From Planctomycetaceae bacterium (GTDB lineage Bacteria; Planctomycetota; Planctomycetia; Planctomycetales; Planctomycetaceae), in assembly GCA_021732785.1 (NCBI GenBank), contig JAKFUG010000012.1:186001-250000 (forward strand): a stretch of 64,000 bases of DNA, read 5' to 3'. Below the pieces are notes generated by a model that made no database searches, was not told where the DNA came from, and worked only from the letters and a program-made list of their open reading frames with translations. This document shows, in pieces, positions 45,248 through 55,121 of this stretch. The translations under genes and the position numbers were made by a program. Position 1 is the stretch's first letter. Each line of letters opens with the position of its first letter.

Positions 45248-46312
45248 TTACTCGATCGCTCTGCCCATCGTCTTCAGTAAGGCTGCCGATCGTTTGAGCG
45301 CTCTCGATTCGGGAAAGCGCTGTTCGGCTTCGAGGGCGAGGTATCGCGCCGCGGCAGAGTCGCCGGCGGCTTGCATCGCTTCGGCCGCACGAACCTGCCC
45401 CCAGGCCGCGAGCCCCCGATGCTCGGCATGACGGAGTGGTAGCCACATCCATTCGGCCGCGGCTTTTAGGGCATCCTGCTGCTGCAGGGCGGCTTGTCCC
45501 ATCAGCACGTGGGCCCCGGCTCGCAGCGACGGCGGGAGATCGGCTGCGAGCGCTTCCCACCGCCTCAGTTCGCTGGCGGTCACCGCGTGCGTGGTTAATC
45601 GCACACGCCAGAGTTGCATTTGTGCCAGGCGTTGCCGTGTGGGATCGGCATCCGAGGCCAAGGCCTGCAGGGCGGCTTCCGCGTCGGGGTTGCGACGGCC
45701 ATTCCGTTCCAGATTCCAACTGGCGGCGATCAATGTCGCCAACGGTGTACCGATGGCCTGAAACGCACGCGTTTCCGCTTCCGTGGGCGGCGGAACGGCC
45801 TCGGTATCCCAAACGAGGGGGATGAGCCCCCAGTCCATCGAATGCGGATCGGACTCGATGATCGACACGAACCGAATGGCTGCCCGACGGAGGTCGTCTT
45901 CAAACAACGCACATCGCACGAGCCCGGCGAGCAACTCCCGACGGACCCACGGACGCTCTTCGTTCTCCAGGGCGAGTTGGAATTGTTCTTCGGCCTCGCG
46001 GATTTTCCCCGCGGCGAGCAACTCCCGACCGCGCGTGTGGGCTTCCAGATAATGGGTTTCCACACGAACAACGTCGGCGATGGGAATGATCCGCTCGGCG
46101 GCAGTGGGGCCCGTTCGCAGTGTCAGCGTTTCGCCGGTGTAATCGATGACCATGCCGCGCGTCGGCAATTGAACGCTCGATGTGGCAGAGCGGAGATAGA
46201 CGATGTCTTCCGCACGGCCATTCCCGGCGAGCAGCCCTGCGCTCGCTGCGAACAGCACGAGGCGACATCGCCAAAGACTACGGCTTGGTCTGCAAGGCGA
46301 GTTGCTGCACAT
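45248..46312 (-). CDS. Secreted TPR-like helical repeat protein
   Basis: 354 aa from the ATG at 46312, which lies inside the end of the VWA gene (35-base overlap). Signal peptide LWRCRLVLFAASAGLLAGNGRA. A short beta part (IVYLRS, TLTLRTGPTAAERIIPIADV) precedes helical repeats of TPR type from about residue 90 on (GRELLAAGKIREAEEQFQLA, AAEAMQAAGDSAAARYLALE). It likely works with the VWA protein in the periplasm or at the membrane as a scaffold. I recognise no specific family. Confidence 0.78.
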   Translation of the reverse strand: MCSNSPCRPSRSLWRCRLVLFAASAGLLAGNGRAEDIVYLRSATSSVQLPTRGMVIDYTGETLTLRTGPTAAERIIPIADVVRVETHYLEAHTRGRELLAAGKIREAEEQFQLALENEERPWVRRELLAGLVRCALFEDDLRRAAIRFVSIIESDPHSMDWGLIPLVWDTEAVPPPTEAETRAFQAIGTPLATLIAASWNLERNGRRNPDAEAALQALASDADPTRQRLAQMQLWRVRLTTHAVTASELRRWEALAADLPPSLRAGAHVLMGQAALQQQDALKAAAEWMWLPLRHAEHRGLAAWGQVRAAEAMQAAGDSAAARYLALEAEQRFPESRALKRSAALLKTMGRAIE

Positions 46313-47399
46313 TGTGATACCGATAGGTGCCGCCATTTTGCCGCGCCAGCTTCGTGAGGAAGTTTTCGAGGCCCAGGTTGTTGCCCTTGCCGAACTCGAT
46401 GGTGTGAATCCGCGTGTGGCCCTGATTCAGGCGGGCAATCTCCGCCAATTCGCCTGCCGTGAGTTGCGGCTCGGCGGCATCGGTCAGAAAGAACATCACC
46501 TCGGGAACCAGTTTGAGCCCCATTTTGATCGCGGGGATGTGATCGGTTCCGGAGTCCGGTTCCGTTTGCGTGATGTATTGCCGGGCCAGTGATTTGTTCC
46601 GTTCGGTGGCATTCAATAGACCGTTTTTCTGAGGCCCGAACGGTTGAAACAGCCGCGGTTCGCGATTGTAAAAAATGATCTGAAACTGCTGTTGTTCGTT
46701 GAGCGTCTGCAATGCGGCCATGAGTGCGGCTTTCGCGGAGGCCATCGCGTTGGAATCCATCATGCTCGCCGAGCAATCGATCACGAAAACGACGCGGCTG
46801 CCGTGGTCTTTGACTCCGAAGAAGGCCGTTCCCGGTGCGCCGGCACCGCCGCTTCCTTCGGCACCGAGACCATCACCACCGCGGCCACCGGGAGCGTTAT
46901 TGGTTCCATTGCGACCGACGATACCCCCTTCCACCGCGCCGCGCGCATTCGGCAAACCACTGGAGGGCAGTGGGATGCCTGATCCCACACCAAACGAAGG
47001 ACGAGGAACTGTCGTCAACGTTTCGGCATCGGCCTGCGGTGTCTGCAACGGTGCCGAAGCCGGAAGTGTGAGATTCAGCGACGATCCGTTTGGTCCACCG
47101 ATGGGGTTTTCATCGACGACGGTATCGACGACATTGGTCCCGCCGGCTCCGGGCCCGCCCTGGCCGGCCCCCGGTCGCGAAACGCCGAACGTCACAAACG
47201 GCATATCCGAAAAGCCGGCCGGACCGCGTTGCGGCGTACGAATCGCCCACAGCAAGGCACCGACAATCGCCAGATGCAGGGTGAGCGAAATCAGCCAACT
47301 CGATGAAAACCAGCCGCGCTGCGGGGCCTCTATTCGCACCGTCTCTGCAAACGCGGGCAGCGTCACAGTTCTGCGCGGTGATGTTGTCCGCCCGGCCAT
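46278..47399 (-). CDS. Membrane-anchored von Willebrand factor A domain protein
   Basis: 373 aa. One transmembrane helix (SLTLHLAIVGALLWAI, about 38-55) is followed by a long Gly/Pro/Asn-rich linker (about 60-200) and a C-terminal VWA domain. The MIDAS motif DCSASM is in VVFVIDCSASMMDSNAMASA; SGTDHIPAIKMGL and FFLTDAAEP supply the other metal-site residues. The domain is extracytoplasmic if the helix is a signal anchor. It overlaps the TPR gene, so the products probably interact. N-in topology resembles the TonB/GspL-like linker design. Confidence 0.85.
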   Translation of the reverse strand: MAGRTTSPRRTVTLPAFAETVRIEAPQRGWFSSSWLISLTLHLAIVGALLWAIRTPQRGPAGFSDMPFVTFGVSRPGAGQGGPGAGGTNVVDTVVDENPIGGPNGSSLNLTLPASAPLQTPQADAETLTTVPRPSFGVGSGIPLPSSGLPNARGAVEGGIVGRNGTNNAPGGRGGDGLGAEGSGGAGAPGTAFFGVKDHGSRVVFVIDCSASMMDSNAMASAKAALMAALQTLNEQQQFQIIFYNREPRLFQPFGPQKNGLLNATERNKSLARQYITQTEPDSGTDHIPAIKMGLKLVPEVMFFLTDAAEPQLTAGELAEIARLNQGHTRIHTIEFGKGNNLGLENFLTKLARQNGGTYRYHNVQQLALQTKP

Positions 47400-47528
47400 G
47401 CGATGGGTCCTGGTTTTCGCAACACTCTACTGTAGGTGATCTTGCCGTTCCGGGTCAATTGGCAGTTTTCGACGTTATACTGCGGACCGGAACGGAAGCC
47501 TCATTACGAACCCGTTTGGAGGAACAGC

Positions 47529-48521
47529 ATGTCACGCATCCTGTTGGGACTTTGCCTTGTCGCCGGTCACGTCTCGTCGCTGAGGGCCGCGGAGGCCCCC
47601 GCCAAGCCGACGGCGGAGCAAAAAGAAGGGATTGTCACGCTTTCGTGCGCCAGCGAAGGGGTGATGATCCGGTACACGATTGATGGGTCCGATGCCGGGC
47701 CGAAATCGGGGCCGTATCTCGCACCGATTGCGCTTCCTTCCGGGGGTGTCATCAAAGCGCGGGCTTTCACCGCCGATCGCAAAACCGGCAGCGAACTCCT
47801 CGAACTCAAAGTCAATCCCCAGTCCGATGCGCCGAAATTGCCCAGCACCTTGGTCCCCTGCACGCAGGATCGCGATTTTCCCACTTACGACTGGGCCGTC
47901 CGGCACGCGGCGGTCACGAAGCTGATTCAGGAACGGCAGCCGGAATTGGTCTTCATCGGCGATTCCATCACGCAGATGTTCGGCGGTGAGCCCCATGATC
48001 GTGGTCAGCCGGGCACCGCGATTTGGGATAAGCACTATGGGCACCGCAAGGTCGGCAATCTCGGTTATGGTTACGATTACCTCGAAAACACGCTGTGGCG
48101 ATTGCAGCATGGCGAACTCGACGGCGCGAAAGCCAAAGTGGTCGTCGTACACATCGGCACGAACAATGCGCACAAAAATTCCGCGGTCGACATCGTCGCC
48201 GGGATTCTGGCAATTCTGCACGAAATCAACCGCAGTCAACCCGAGGCAAAAATCATCCTGATGGGAATCTTCCCGCGCGGTCCGAAACCCGATGCGACTC
48301 GCGAAAAGCTGGCGGCGATCAACAAGCAGTTGGCGGGACTCGACGGAAAAGAGAATGTCCACTTCGTCGACATCACCCCCCAGTTCCTGACATCGGAGGG
48401 ACTCATCACTCGGGAAATCATGGGAGATTACCTGCATCCGTCCGCCGCGGGCTACAAAATCTGGGCGGAAGCCATCGAACCGATCATCGCCGAGACTCTT
48501 GGTGACGCGCCGGTGAAGTAA
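47529..48521 (+). CDS. Secreted SGNH/GDSL esterase with N-terminal beta domain
   Basis: 330 aa, GGAGGAAC before the ATG at 47529. Signal peptide ILLGLCLVAGHVSSLRAA. Residues about 30-100 form a beta domain like the chitobiase/beta-hexosaminidase C-terminal module (GVMIRYTIDGSDAGPKSGPY). The SGNH core follows: LVFIGDSITQMFGGE (Ser), LGYGYDYLENTLWRL (Gly), VVHIGTNNAHKN (Asn), and DYLHPSAAGYKIWAEAIEP (Asp/His). Closest in pattern to the platelet-activating-factor acetylhydrolase IB-like group. Probably removes acyl groups from a sugar or lipid. Confidence 0.88.
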   Translation: MSRILLGLCLVAGHVSSLRAAEAPAKPTAEQKEGIVTLSCASEGVMIRYTIDGSDAGPKSGPYLAPIALPSGGVIKARAFTADRKTGSELLELKVNPQSDAPKLPSTLVPCTQDRDFPTYDWAVRHAAVTKLIQERQPELVFIGDSITQMFGGEPHDRGQPGTAIWDKHYGHRKVGNLGYGYDYLENTLWRLQHGELDGAKAKVVVVHIGTNNAHKNSAVDIVAGILAILHEINRSQPEAKIILMGIFPRGPKPDATREKLAAINKQLAGLDGKENVHFVDITPQFLTSEGLITREIMGDYLHPSAAGYKIWAEAIEPIIAETLGDAPVK

Positions 48522-48537
48522 CGATTTCAACTTGTCC

Positions 48538-48618
48538 GTGTGCCACTGGCTCTGCCAGTGTTCTTTTATTGATCGTTGACATCGTTTCTCAAAGACACTG
48601 GCAGAGCCAGTGGCACAC
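48538..48618. repeat. Palindromic repeat, family B
   Basis: Exact inverted arms GTGTGCCACTGGCTCTGCCA and inverse, between the SGNH esterase and the next hydrolase gene; the right arm ends 11 bases before the next start codon. Confidence 0.93.
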
Positions 48619-48628
48619 GGGGCAAATC

Positions 48629-49486
48629 ATGACGTCGTGGCTCGTGTCATTCGCCGCGGTGTTGTTGGCTGCGGACACACCGGAATTGCCGGATGTGCGG
48701 AGTACCCCCGCGGATCTGGTGACCCCGCTGATGCTCCGTGCGGAACCGGCGGCCGGGCGACGCGTGCGCGGCGTGCTGCCGGGATATGAAGTCACCGCGG
48801 TTTATCACACGCTGTATTTGCCCACGGATTGGCAACCCGGCGGCAAGTATCCCGTCATCGTGGAGTACCCCGGCAACGGGAACTATCGCAACGCCTTCGG
48901 CGATGTCTCCGACGGGATGCCCGAAGGGTGCCAACTTGGTTACGGCCTCACCGGTGGCCGCGGGGCGATCTGGATTTGCCTGCCGTTCGTGCAGGGAACC
49001 GGCGACGAACGGGTCAACGCGGTGACTTGGTGGGGCGACATTGCTGAAACCAAGCGTTACTGTCACGCCGCCGTGGATTTGGTCTGCACGCAGTTCGGCG
49101 GCGATCGTCAGCGAGTCGTCCTGGCCGGCTTTTCGCGCGGGGCAATCGCCGGCAATTTCATCGGCCTGCACGATGACGAAATCGCCAAACTCTGGGCGGG
49201 ATTCTTCCTCTTCAGTCACTACGATGGCGTGCGCAACTGGCCCTACGCAAAATCCGACCGCGAGGCGGCGCTGGTACGACTGAAACGCCTGGGGACGCGT
49301 CCGCAATTCATCGCGCACGAAGGCAACGTCGACGCGATCCGCGATTATCTCACGTCCACCGGCATCTCAGGAAGGTGGACGTTTCAAGCGGTGCCGTATC
49401 GCAACCATTCCCCCGAGTGGCTGCACCGCGACAACCCGGCCCGTAACGCAGCGCGGAAGTGGTGGACGGAAAGCATCGACCAATAA
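48629..49486 (+). CDS. Secreted alpha/beta hydrolase
   Basis: 285 aa from the ATG at 48629; the frame upstream is repeat B. Signal-like start SWLVSFAAVLLAADTPEL. Fold marks: KYPVIVEYPGNGNY (oxyanion loop), RVVLAGFSRGAIAGNFIG (nucleophile serine), AHEGNVDAI near the acid position, and YRNHSPEWL with the histidine. Likely an esterase in the periplasm. No ribosome binding site beyond GGGGCAAA, so the start is a best guess. Confidence 0.78.
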   Translation: MTSWLVSFAAVLLAADTPELPDVRSTPADLVTPLMLRAEPAAGRRVRGVLPGYEVTAVYHTLYLPTDWQPGGKYPVIVEYPGNGNYRNAFGDVSDGMPEGCQLGYGLTGGRGAIWICLPFVQGTGDERVNAVTWWGDIAETKRYCHAAVDLVCTQFGGDRQRVVLAGFSRGAIAGNFIGLHDDEIAKLWAGFFLFSHYDGVRNWPYAKSDREAALVRLKRLGTRPQFIAHEGNVDAIRDYLTSTGISGRWTFQAVPYRNHSPEWLHRDNPARNAARKWWTESIDQ

Positions 49487-49495
49487 TCGCCGTTG

Positions 49496-52400
49496 CTACG
49501 GCACCGTCACGCCATTGATCAGGAAGTTGCCCGTAATCGATCCCGAGGGAATGGAGAACGGCGTCACGGCCCCGTTCACAATGTTATTGGACGCGCTGTA
49601 CAGCGACAGGATGCCATTGACCGAGGTGAAGATCACACCGCGATCAACCGCCTGGCTTGTGGACAGCATTTGAATGGAGTTGGCGTCAAGCTGGACCCGC
49701 GATCCGGAGCCTGTGCCATCGAACAGAATCCCGGTTGCCGCACCGCCGTTGTCGGTAATGGTGTTGCCCGCCAGCCAGACATCGGCCGCTCCCGCGAGCG
49801 CGAACTCCATCCCCAGTCCAGCGGTTCCGTTGAACGTGACGGTGTTGCTTTGGTACTGCAGGTTCGCCGTAGACCCCGCCGTGGATTTGATCCCCACGCC
49901 GCCGGAACTGCTGAAGGTGAAGGTATTCGAGGTGGCCGTGGCGGTCAGTTTGTCGGTGGACGACGCATCCACGAGTTGCACGCCGGTCATGTTGGCACCG
50001 GTCAGCGTGAAGGTGTTCCCGGAGATTGCGGTGGTGGTGGGACCGTTCCATTGTCCGAGCACGGCGGATGTGCCGCCGCGATTGGCCGTGATGATGTTGT
50101 TCTGAATGCCGATGCTCAGCGACGACCCATTCGCGGGGGCCGCATTCCCGTAGAAGATGGCCGTGCCGTTGTTGTCGACGATGGTGTTGCTGTAGACCTG
50201 CGACTGGTAGGTTCCGAGCGTGTCGGCTTGAATGCGAATAGTTCCTTCACCGATCGCTCCGTTATTGCTGAGCAAGGAACCGTTGATTCCCAGCAGCGAA
50301 TCGTTCATCGAATCGACCGCGTAGTGCGTGCTCTGTTGAATTCGCAGCGAATCCAGGACGAGCAGATCCGTTCCGGTGGACGAGACGCCGGTTCCATTCG
50401 TGAACAGATCCATGTTGCGCACATTAACCGAACCGGCGTTCTGCAGGATGATGCCGTTCACCGTGTTTTGAATCACCCCGCCCGAACTGAGCTGAACAGT
50501 ACCCGCACCAGCGACCAGGAAACTGCCGGTGGATTCGGCAATCCGAATGCCGAACGGACCACCGTTCGCGCTCACGCTGGTGAGCACAATCGTGGTGTCG
50601 GAACTTTCGATGTTCACGGCGGGTGCTCCCACCGCGACAACCGTTCCCGAACCGATCACGAGCGAATCGGCACCGATGGCCGCGAGTCCCTGTCCGCTGT
50701 TGACGCTCAGGTCGAGGGCGGTCAAGGTCGTGATTCCGGTGGTATGCGCGATTTCGACCGCATTCGCTGTGGATGTTGAGGTCACGTTCAAATCCGCGGC
50801 GGTCAGAGCCACATTCGAATCATGTTGACGGAAGCCGCGGGCCAGTGGCGTGGTGATGGTGGTCGTGCCGGTCAAATTGATCGTGCCGGTCCCATCGCCC
50901 CCGCTGATATCCACCGCGTCGCCGCCGCTGTGCGTGATGGTCAGATCTTTGATGTCGAGTGTTCCGCGGATGTTCTCGGCGACCAACCCGCGGGCTAAGC
51001 CGTTGGTGATTGCCAGATCATTCAGTGCGACCGTGCCGCCGGTGGTGTTTCGGACCGTGACGGCGTCCCCATTGATGTTATTGAACGTACCATTCATCGT
51101 GATATTCGCGGTGCCGCCGTCGATCATCAGCCCGCGGCCGGGGGTGGAATTGAATGTCAGGTCCGTCAGCGCGATCTCGCCCGTGCTGTTTTTCAGACTC
51201 ACACCATCCCCCGAGAGGTCGGAGAAGGTCACGTTGCTGACGGTGGCACCACTCACGCCGGTCCCGACGATTCCGTTGCCGAGGATGTGATCGATGGAGA
51301 AGCCGGAGAACGTGGAATTGTTGGCGAGGATCACCGCATCGCCGTTGACGCCGGTAATCCGTGGGGAAGCGGTTCCGGCCAGGCTGGAGGTGGGCAGTTC
51401 CATCGCGCCGTGGATGCTGTCCATCAGCGTTTGATGAGCCCCTTCCCCGATGACGTAGTTCCCATTGGCGAGGGAAATCTGTTCGTGCAGGACGGTGCCC
51501 GAGTGGACATACACCACGTCGCCGCCCGCCGCGAGGGCTTGGGCCACGCTCCCATACGGGTTGTCGACGGAACCGTCACCGGCCGCGCTGCCGTTCGCGG
51601 ACACATGCTCGATGACGTACGCCTGCCCCGTGCGCGGGTTGATGGCCCGCGCGTTCTGGTCGACCGTATTCGTTCGTTGCACGACGACGTTGTAATTGCG
51701 TTCGACATAGCGGAACGGTGAGGGGGTGTTGCGTCGCCACTTGAAATTCGGATGATTACGGCCGAACGGATATTCGAGCGAGATCCCGACCATCACGTTG
51801 CTGCCGAAGGTCTTGTCGTTCGTATACAGCACCTGCGTTGTGACGGCGTTGTTCAGCGCGAGTTCCACGCGGGCTTTGACCCCGTTGATGTTTTTTCCGC
51901 TGTCGCCGAAGTTGTAACCGCCGACGAAACCTCGCAGGCGGTCATCCGGTCCGTAAAAGCCGACCGGAATCGCATAGCCCAGTTCGTAATCCGCGCCGCG
52001 GAGCGCCTGCCCGCTTTGTACGTTCGACCCGAACAGCAGTTGATTGCCGACGAAATGGGCGCCGAAGGCCTGCGAGTTGAAGGTCTGTGACGTGGTTCCG
52101 ACCGGCAAATAGACGTTCGACCGCGCCTCGAAGCGATGGACCAGGGCTTCGAAACTCAGGCCCACCTGCTGGAAGACCTGGCTGGTGGTGTCGTCGGCGT
52201 CATACCACGCGCTGGCACCGTACCATCCGTGAGTGATGTCCGACAGGTAACGATATCCCACCCCGGCATTCCCGCCGAACTTGGCACTGTTCGAGGCAAA
52301 CCCGCGGACATCGGCGAAGAAAAAATGATCTTCAAACAGCACATACGGCATCACTTCGAGCGGCGTAATCGAATCCGTCCGGCCGAACGTGGGCAACGCC

Positions 52401-52684
52401 AGATGGCTGACACGGCCGAGCATTCCCGGTCCATCTTCCACCTTGGCACGCCGTGACTTGGACTTGCTGCGCGTCGCCGGACGCGGTGTGGGTGCCACTT
52501 CCTCGATTTCGTCGGCAGAAGAATCCTCGTCATCGGCCCGGCATACCGTGCTGCCGCAATTCAGCGCGGTCAACGCGAAACAGAAAACAACGAGACTCCA
52601 ACGGCCTGCTTTCGCCGCAGGAAAATTCGCATGACGATCCGCGATTGGCCGTCGTAACGGAGCAAACAAGCTCGTCGAAAACAT
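49496..52684 (-). CDS. Inverse autotransporter (intimin-type barrel) with beta-helix passenger
   Basis: 1062 aa from the ATG at 52684 with AAGGA upstream; the frame continues upstream without signal features. Signal peptide SLVVFCFALTALNCGSTVCRA, then an acidic/basic linker. Residues about 85-330 are alternating amphipathic strands typical of the inverse autotransporter barrel (GNAGVGYRYLSDITHGWYGA, FEARSNVYLPVG, VMVGISLEYPFGRN). After RTGQAYVIEHVSANGSAAGD begins a pectin-lyase-type region (DNPYGSVAQALAAGGDVVYV) and a long beta-helix of short NN/GDGV-rich coils to the end. The barrel would sit in the outer membrane with the helix outside; an adhesive or surface role is an inference. Confidence 0.85.
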   Translation of the reverse strand: MFSTSLFAPLRRPIADRHANFPAAKAGRWSLVVFCFALTALNCGSTVCRADDEDSSADEIEEVAPTPRPATRSKSKSRRAKVEDGPGMLGRVSHLALPTFGRTDSITPLEVMPYVLFEDHFFFADVRGFASNSAKFGGNAGVGYRYLSDITHGWYGASAWYDADDTTSQVFQQVGLSFEALVHRFEARSNVYLPVGTTSQTFNSQAFGAHFVGNQLLFGSNVQSGQALRGADYELGYAIPVGFYGPDDRLRGFVGGYNFGDSGKNINGVKARVELALNNAVTTQVLYTNDKTFGSNVMVGISLEYPFGRNHPNFKWRRNTPSPFRYVERNYNVVVQRTNTVDQNARAINPRTGQAYVIEHVSANGSAAGDGSVDNPYGSVAQALAAGGDVVYVHSGTVLHEQISLANGNYVIGEGAHQTLMDSIHGAMELPTSSLAGTASPRITGVNGDAVILANNSTFSGFSIDHILGNGIVGTGVSGATVSNVTFSDLSGDGVSLKNSTGEIALTDLTFNSTPGRGLMIDGGTANITMNGTFNNINGDAVTVRNTTGGTVALNDLAITNGLARGLVAENIRGTLDIKDLTITHSGGDAVDISGGDGTGTINLTGTTTITTPLARGFRQHDSNVALTAADLNVTSTSTANAVEIAHTTGITTLTALDLSVNSGQGLAAIGADSLVIGSGTVVAVGAPAVNIESSDTTIVLTSVSANGGPFGIRIAESTGSFLVAGAGTVQLSSGGVIQNTVNGIILQNAGSVNVRNMDLFTNGTGVSSTGTDLLVLDSLRIQQSTHYAVDSMNDSLLGINGSLLSNNGAIGEGTIRIQADTLGTYQSQVYSNTIVDNNGTAIFYGNAAPANGSSLSIGIQNNIITANRGGTSAVLGQWNGPTTTAISGNTFTLTGANMTGVQLVDASSTDKLTATATSNTFTFSSSGGVGIKSTAGSTANLQYQSNTVTFNGTAGLGMEFALAGAADVWLAGNTITDNGGAATGILFDGTGSGSRVQLDANSIQMLSTSQAVDRGVIFTSVNGILSLYSASNNIVNGAVTPFSIPSGSITGNFLINGVTVP

Positions 52685-52990
52685 AGTCGAATTCCTTCGA
52701 GCACTTCCCCAGGAAGAGCGAAGCGCACGAACCCTTGCAGGCACGTCGGAACCGACGACCTGTGCGGGATGAGAAGGGATGGGGATCGGGATGCGATGGT
52801 GATAGGTGAAAGCACCATCATCGTCAATCGCGATTGCCCCCGCACATCGCTTGCAAGACCGCAAGCCATTCGCATTCAGGACGTTATGAAGACCTGAATT
52901 CCATATGAAGATATGGTGTGGCGGGATTTCCTTGCCGCCGGATCGCGGAGGTTCGGGAAGAGACCCAACCATCAGAATGACTGGGCTTCC

Positions 52991-54892
52991 TTAGGCCTTC
53001 GGGATGAAATGGGCGGCGTAGCTGCGGATCTGTGTGCCGTTCAGGACGTGGAACACGCGCAGTTGTTGAATCAATTCCTGGCTGAACCGGCTGATCGGAA
53101 TGTGAACGATCTTCTTGCCGTAGCGCTTCGCGAGTTGCCGCCAGCCTAAACCCGGGGGTTGGGCACTCATCAGCGCGACGTGCTTTTCGCGGGCATGGAA
53201 ACACGCCGCGGCGAGCAACCGTTCCTCCAGCGTATCGGCGAAATCGAACCGCGGGTCCCGCCAGACATCCGGCACCGGTCGTGGCGGGAAGAGGAACATC
53301 GATCCGCCATACGTCGCCTGACCGATGCCCGGGCCAACGAAGTTCTGCTGGAAATCGGTGGCAAACAGCGCGAGGGTCGATTCATCGTGATGCTCGGCAT
53401 GCCAGGTGACCCGCCACGGATAATCGCGCGGGTCGGCCGGACTGTCGAACAGCATGATCACGCAATCGAGACTCCCTTTCGCCGGCGGCATCACCTTCAC
53501 GTAGAGATCGCCGGTGTGCCAGTTGCGGAGTGTCTCGCGGATATCGAGGCCGTCTTTCAAACTCGTCGAAAACTTTTCACTGCGGGCCAGATCGTTGCCG
53601 AGCAGCGCAAGCGCCGTGTCTTTGACGTGCGTGCGGAACTTCTCAATCGCCACGTCTTCCGGCGGCCAACTGCACTGCCGGAACGGGTTCCACCGCATCT
53701 GCCATTTCATCTGGTCGAGCTTCGCCGGCGGCGGCTTCAGTTGAATCGTCCGCCATGTGACCAGTGGCCCCGGCAACCGGCTCTTCAAATGGACGACATC
53801 CCCATCCGGCAACCGGCATTTATGCACGCTGCACTTCACCATCGGAAACGGCACAAATTCCGTCGTGGAGTAATCGCGCGCGGTTTCCGCGAGCGATTGC
53901 GCGAACTGATCGCCCACCGTCTGCTGTGCGGCGACCATCAGCGTGTAGAAATCCGGCGTCATCCGCCGTTCGATGAGAGACAGATTCCGTACATATTGAA
54001 AGTACGACTGCATCAACTTTGGCGAAATCTTGCGGGCCCGTTTGCCCAGCACCGATTGATAATGCGCACGCGCCGCGAGCAGCAGCAACTTCACGCCGTC
54101 CACCGAAAGATTGTCGTCCTGTTCGAGTTCCGCCCGCGCGAGTTCGTACTGCGCGGTGATGAACGGCAACTCGCCGAGCATGAAGATGGACGTGTGCGGA
54201 TCGACGGCGAATGTCTGCGGTTCCTCCACGTTTTCATCGCGGGCCCGCAACCGATGTTGTTCCGTGTACGCCTCGCGAATCCACGGCCATTCCATTAACG
54301 AACAGACGAACAAAATCTTTTCGTAACGCTGTTCGAGTTGCCGCAGTTGATGCGCCATGTGGACGGCACGGTCCTGCGGTTGATCGCCGGGTAAGCGGGG
54401 AATCGAGGGCAACACTGCCGCCGCGAATTTCTCCGCGGCGACTTGCTTCAAGGCGTACGGATCGGGCAGCACCGCCGAGTAGCTGTCGAAGTGCGCGGTT
54501 TCCAGATCGATAAACGCTCGCGGCATCCGTTCCTGGATCGCAAGCCGTAATGCGGCGATCACCGGCTGGCAGGGATCAATCGGGACATAACTCGCCGCGC
54601 GGTTCTCGCTGTCGTCATCATCGTCTTCGTCACTGGTTTCGCCGGACCAGTCCTGTGGCGGCAGCCACCGCGGTTCCTCCTGCATGACCAGTGACAGCCC
54701 CGGCAGGAAGCCGACCGCGTTCTCCACCGCCGTTTGAAACGACGGCGGCAACGGGACCGCGAGACAATCGAACGGTTCTTCCAGCATCCGCCGCCGGACC
54801 TCGACCGCAAAATCGCCGCTGCCATGAATCACCGGCAGGCACGTGATGCGTTCGCTGAACCTGAGCACATTCGCGATGTTTTCGTCCGTCAC
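52991..54892 (-). CDS. Large protein of unknown function
   Basis: 633 aa from GTG 54892, chosen because GAGGTGA lies just upstream; TTG 54940 is the longest option and has no ribosome site. No signal peptide. The start (RFSERITCLPVIHGSGDFAV, CLAVPLPPSFQTAVENA) vaguely recalls the first strands of TraB/ChaN/DUF5682-like proteins (an H-G-S turn and a P-rich strand), but this is weak. An acidic linker (TSDEDDDDDSENR) follows, then a long helical middle and an alpha/beta C-terminus (HIPISRFSQELIQQL). I do not recognise the family. Upstream of the autotransporter on the same strand, spacing 306 bp. Confidence 0.7.
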   Translation of the reverse strand: MTDENIANVLRFSERITCLPVIHGSGDFAVEVRRRMLEEPFDCLAVPLPPSFQTAVENAVGFLPGLSLVMQEEPRWLPPQDWSGETSDEDDDDDSENRAASYVPIDPCQPVIAALRLAIQERMPRAFIDLETAHFDSYSAVLPDPYALKQVAAEKFAAAVLPSIPRLPGDQPQDRAVHMAHQLRQLEQRYEKILFVCSLMEWPWIREAYTEQHRLRARDENVEEPQTFAVDPHTSIFMLGELPFITAQYELARAELEQDDNLSVDGVKLLLLAARAHYQSVLGKRARKISPKLMQSYFQYVRNLSLIERRMTPDFYTLMVAAQQTVGDQFAQSLAETARDYSTTEFVPFPMVKCSVHKCRLPDGDVVHLKSRLPGPLVTWRTIQLKPPPAKLDQMKWQMRWNPFRQCSWPPEDVAIEKFRTHVKDTALALLGNDLARSEKFSTSLKDGLDIRETLRNWHTGDLYVKVMPPAKGSLDCVIMLFDSPADPRDYPWRVTWHAEHHDESTLALFATDFQQNFVGPGIGQATYGGSMFLFPPRPVPDVWRDPRFDFADTLEERLLAAACFHAREKHVALMSAQPPGLGWRQLAKRYGKKIVHIPISRFSQELIQQLRVFHVLNGTQIRSYAAHFIPKA

Positions 54893-55121
54893 CGTTTCAC
54901 CTCGTGCCACCAGTATGGCACGTACGATAGTCGGCCGCAAAGCGCCGCGATCATGATGTGATGCGTCACGGCTTCATCCGCGGAGCAGTGCCGAGCGCTT
55001 CCCGAAGCAATCAAAGCCGTGGCACAACCCTGACACTTTCCACGGTCGAGTTTCAATCATCTCGCCGAGTGGTACGCTGAGGAAGTCGTTTCTTTCGGCA
55101 ATCATCCCCTCGGCGTTTCAC

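Noticed and set aside
49493-50779. 428-aa plus-strand frame
   Set aside because: Antisense to the repetitive beta-helix of the autotransporter, which creates long open frames.
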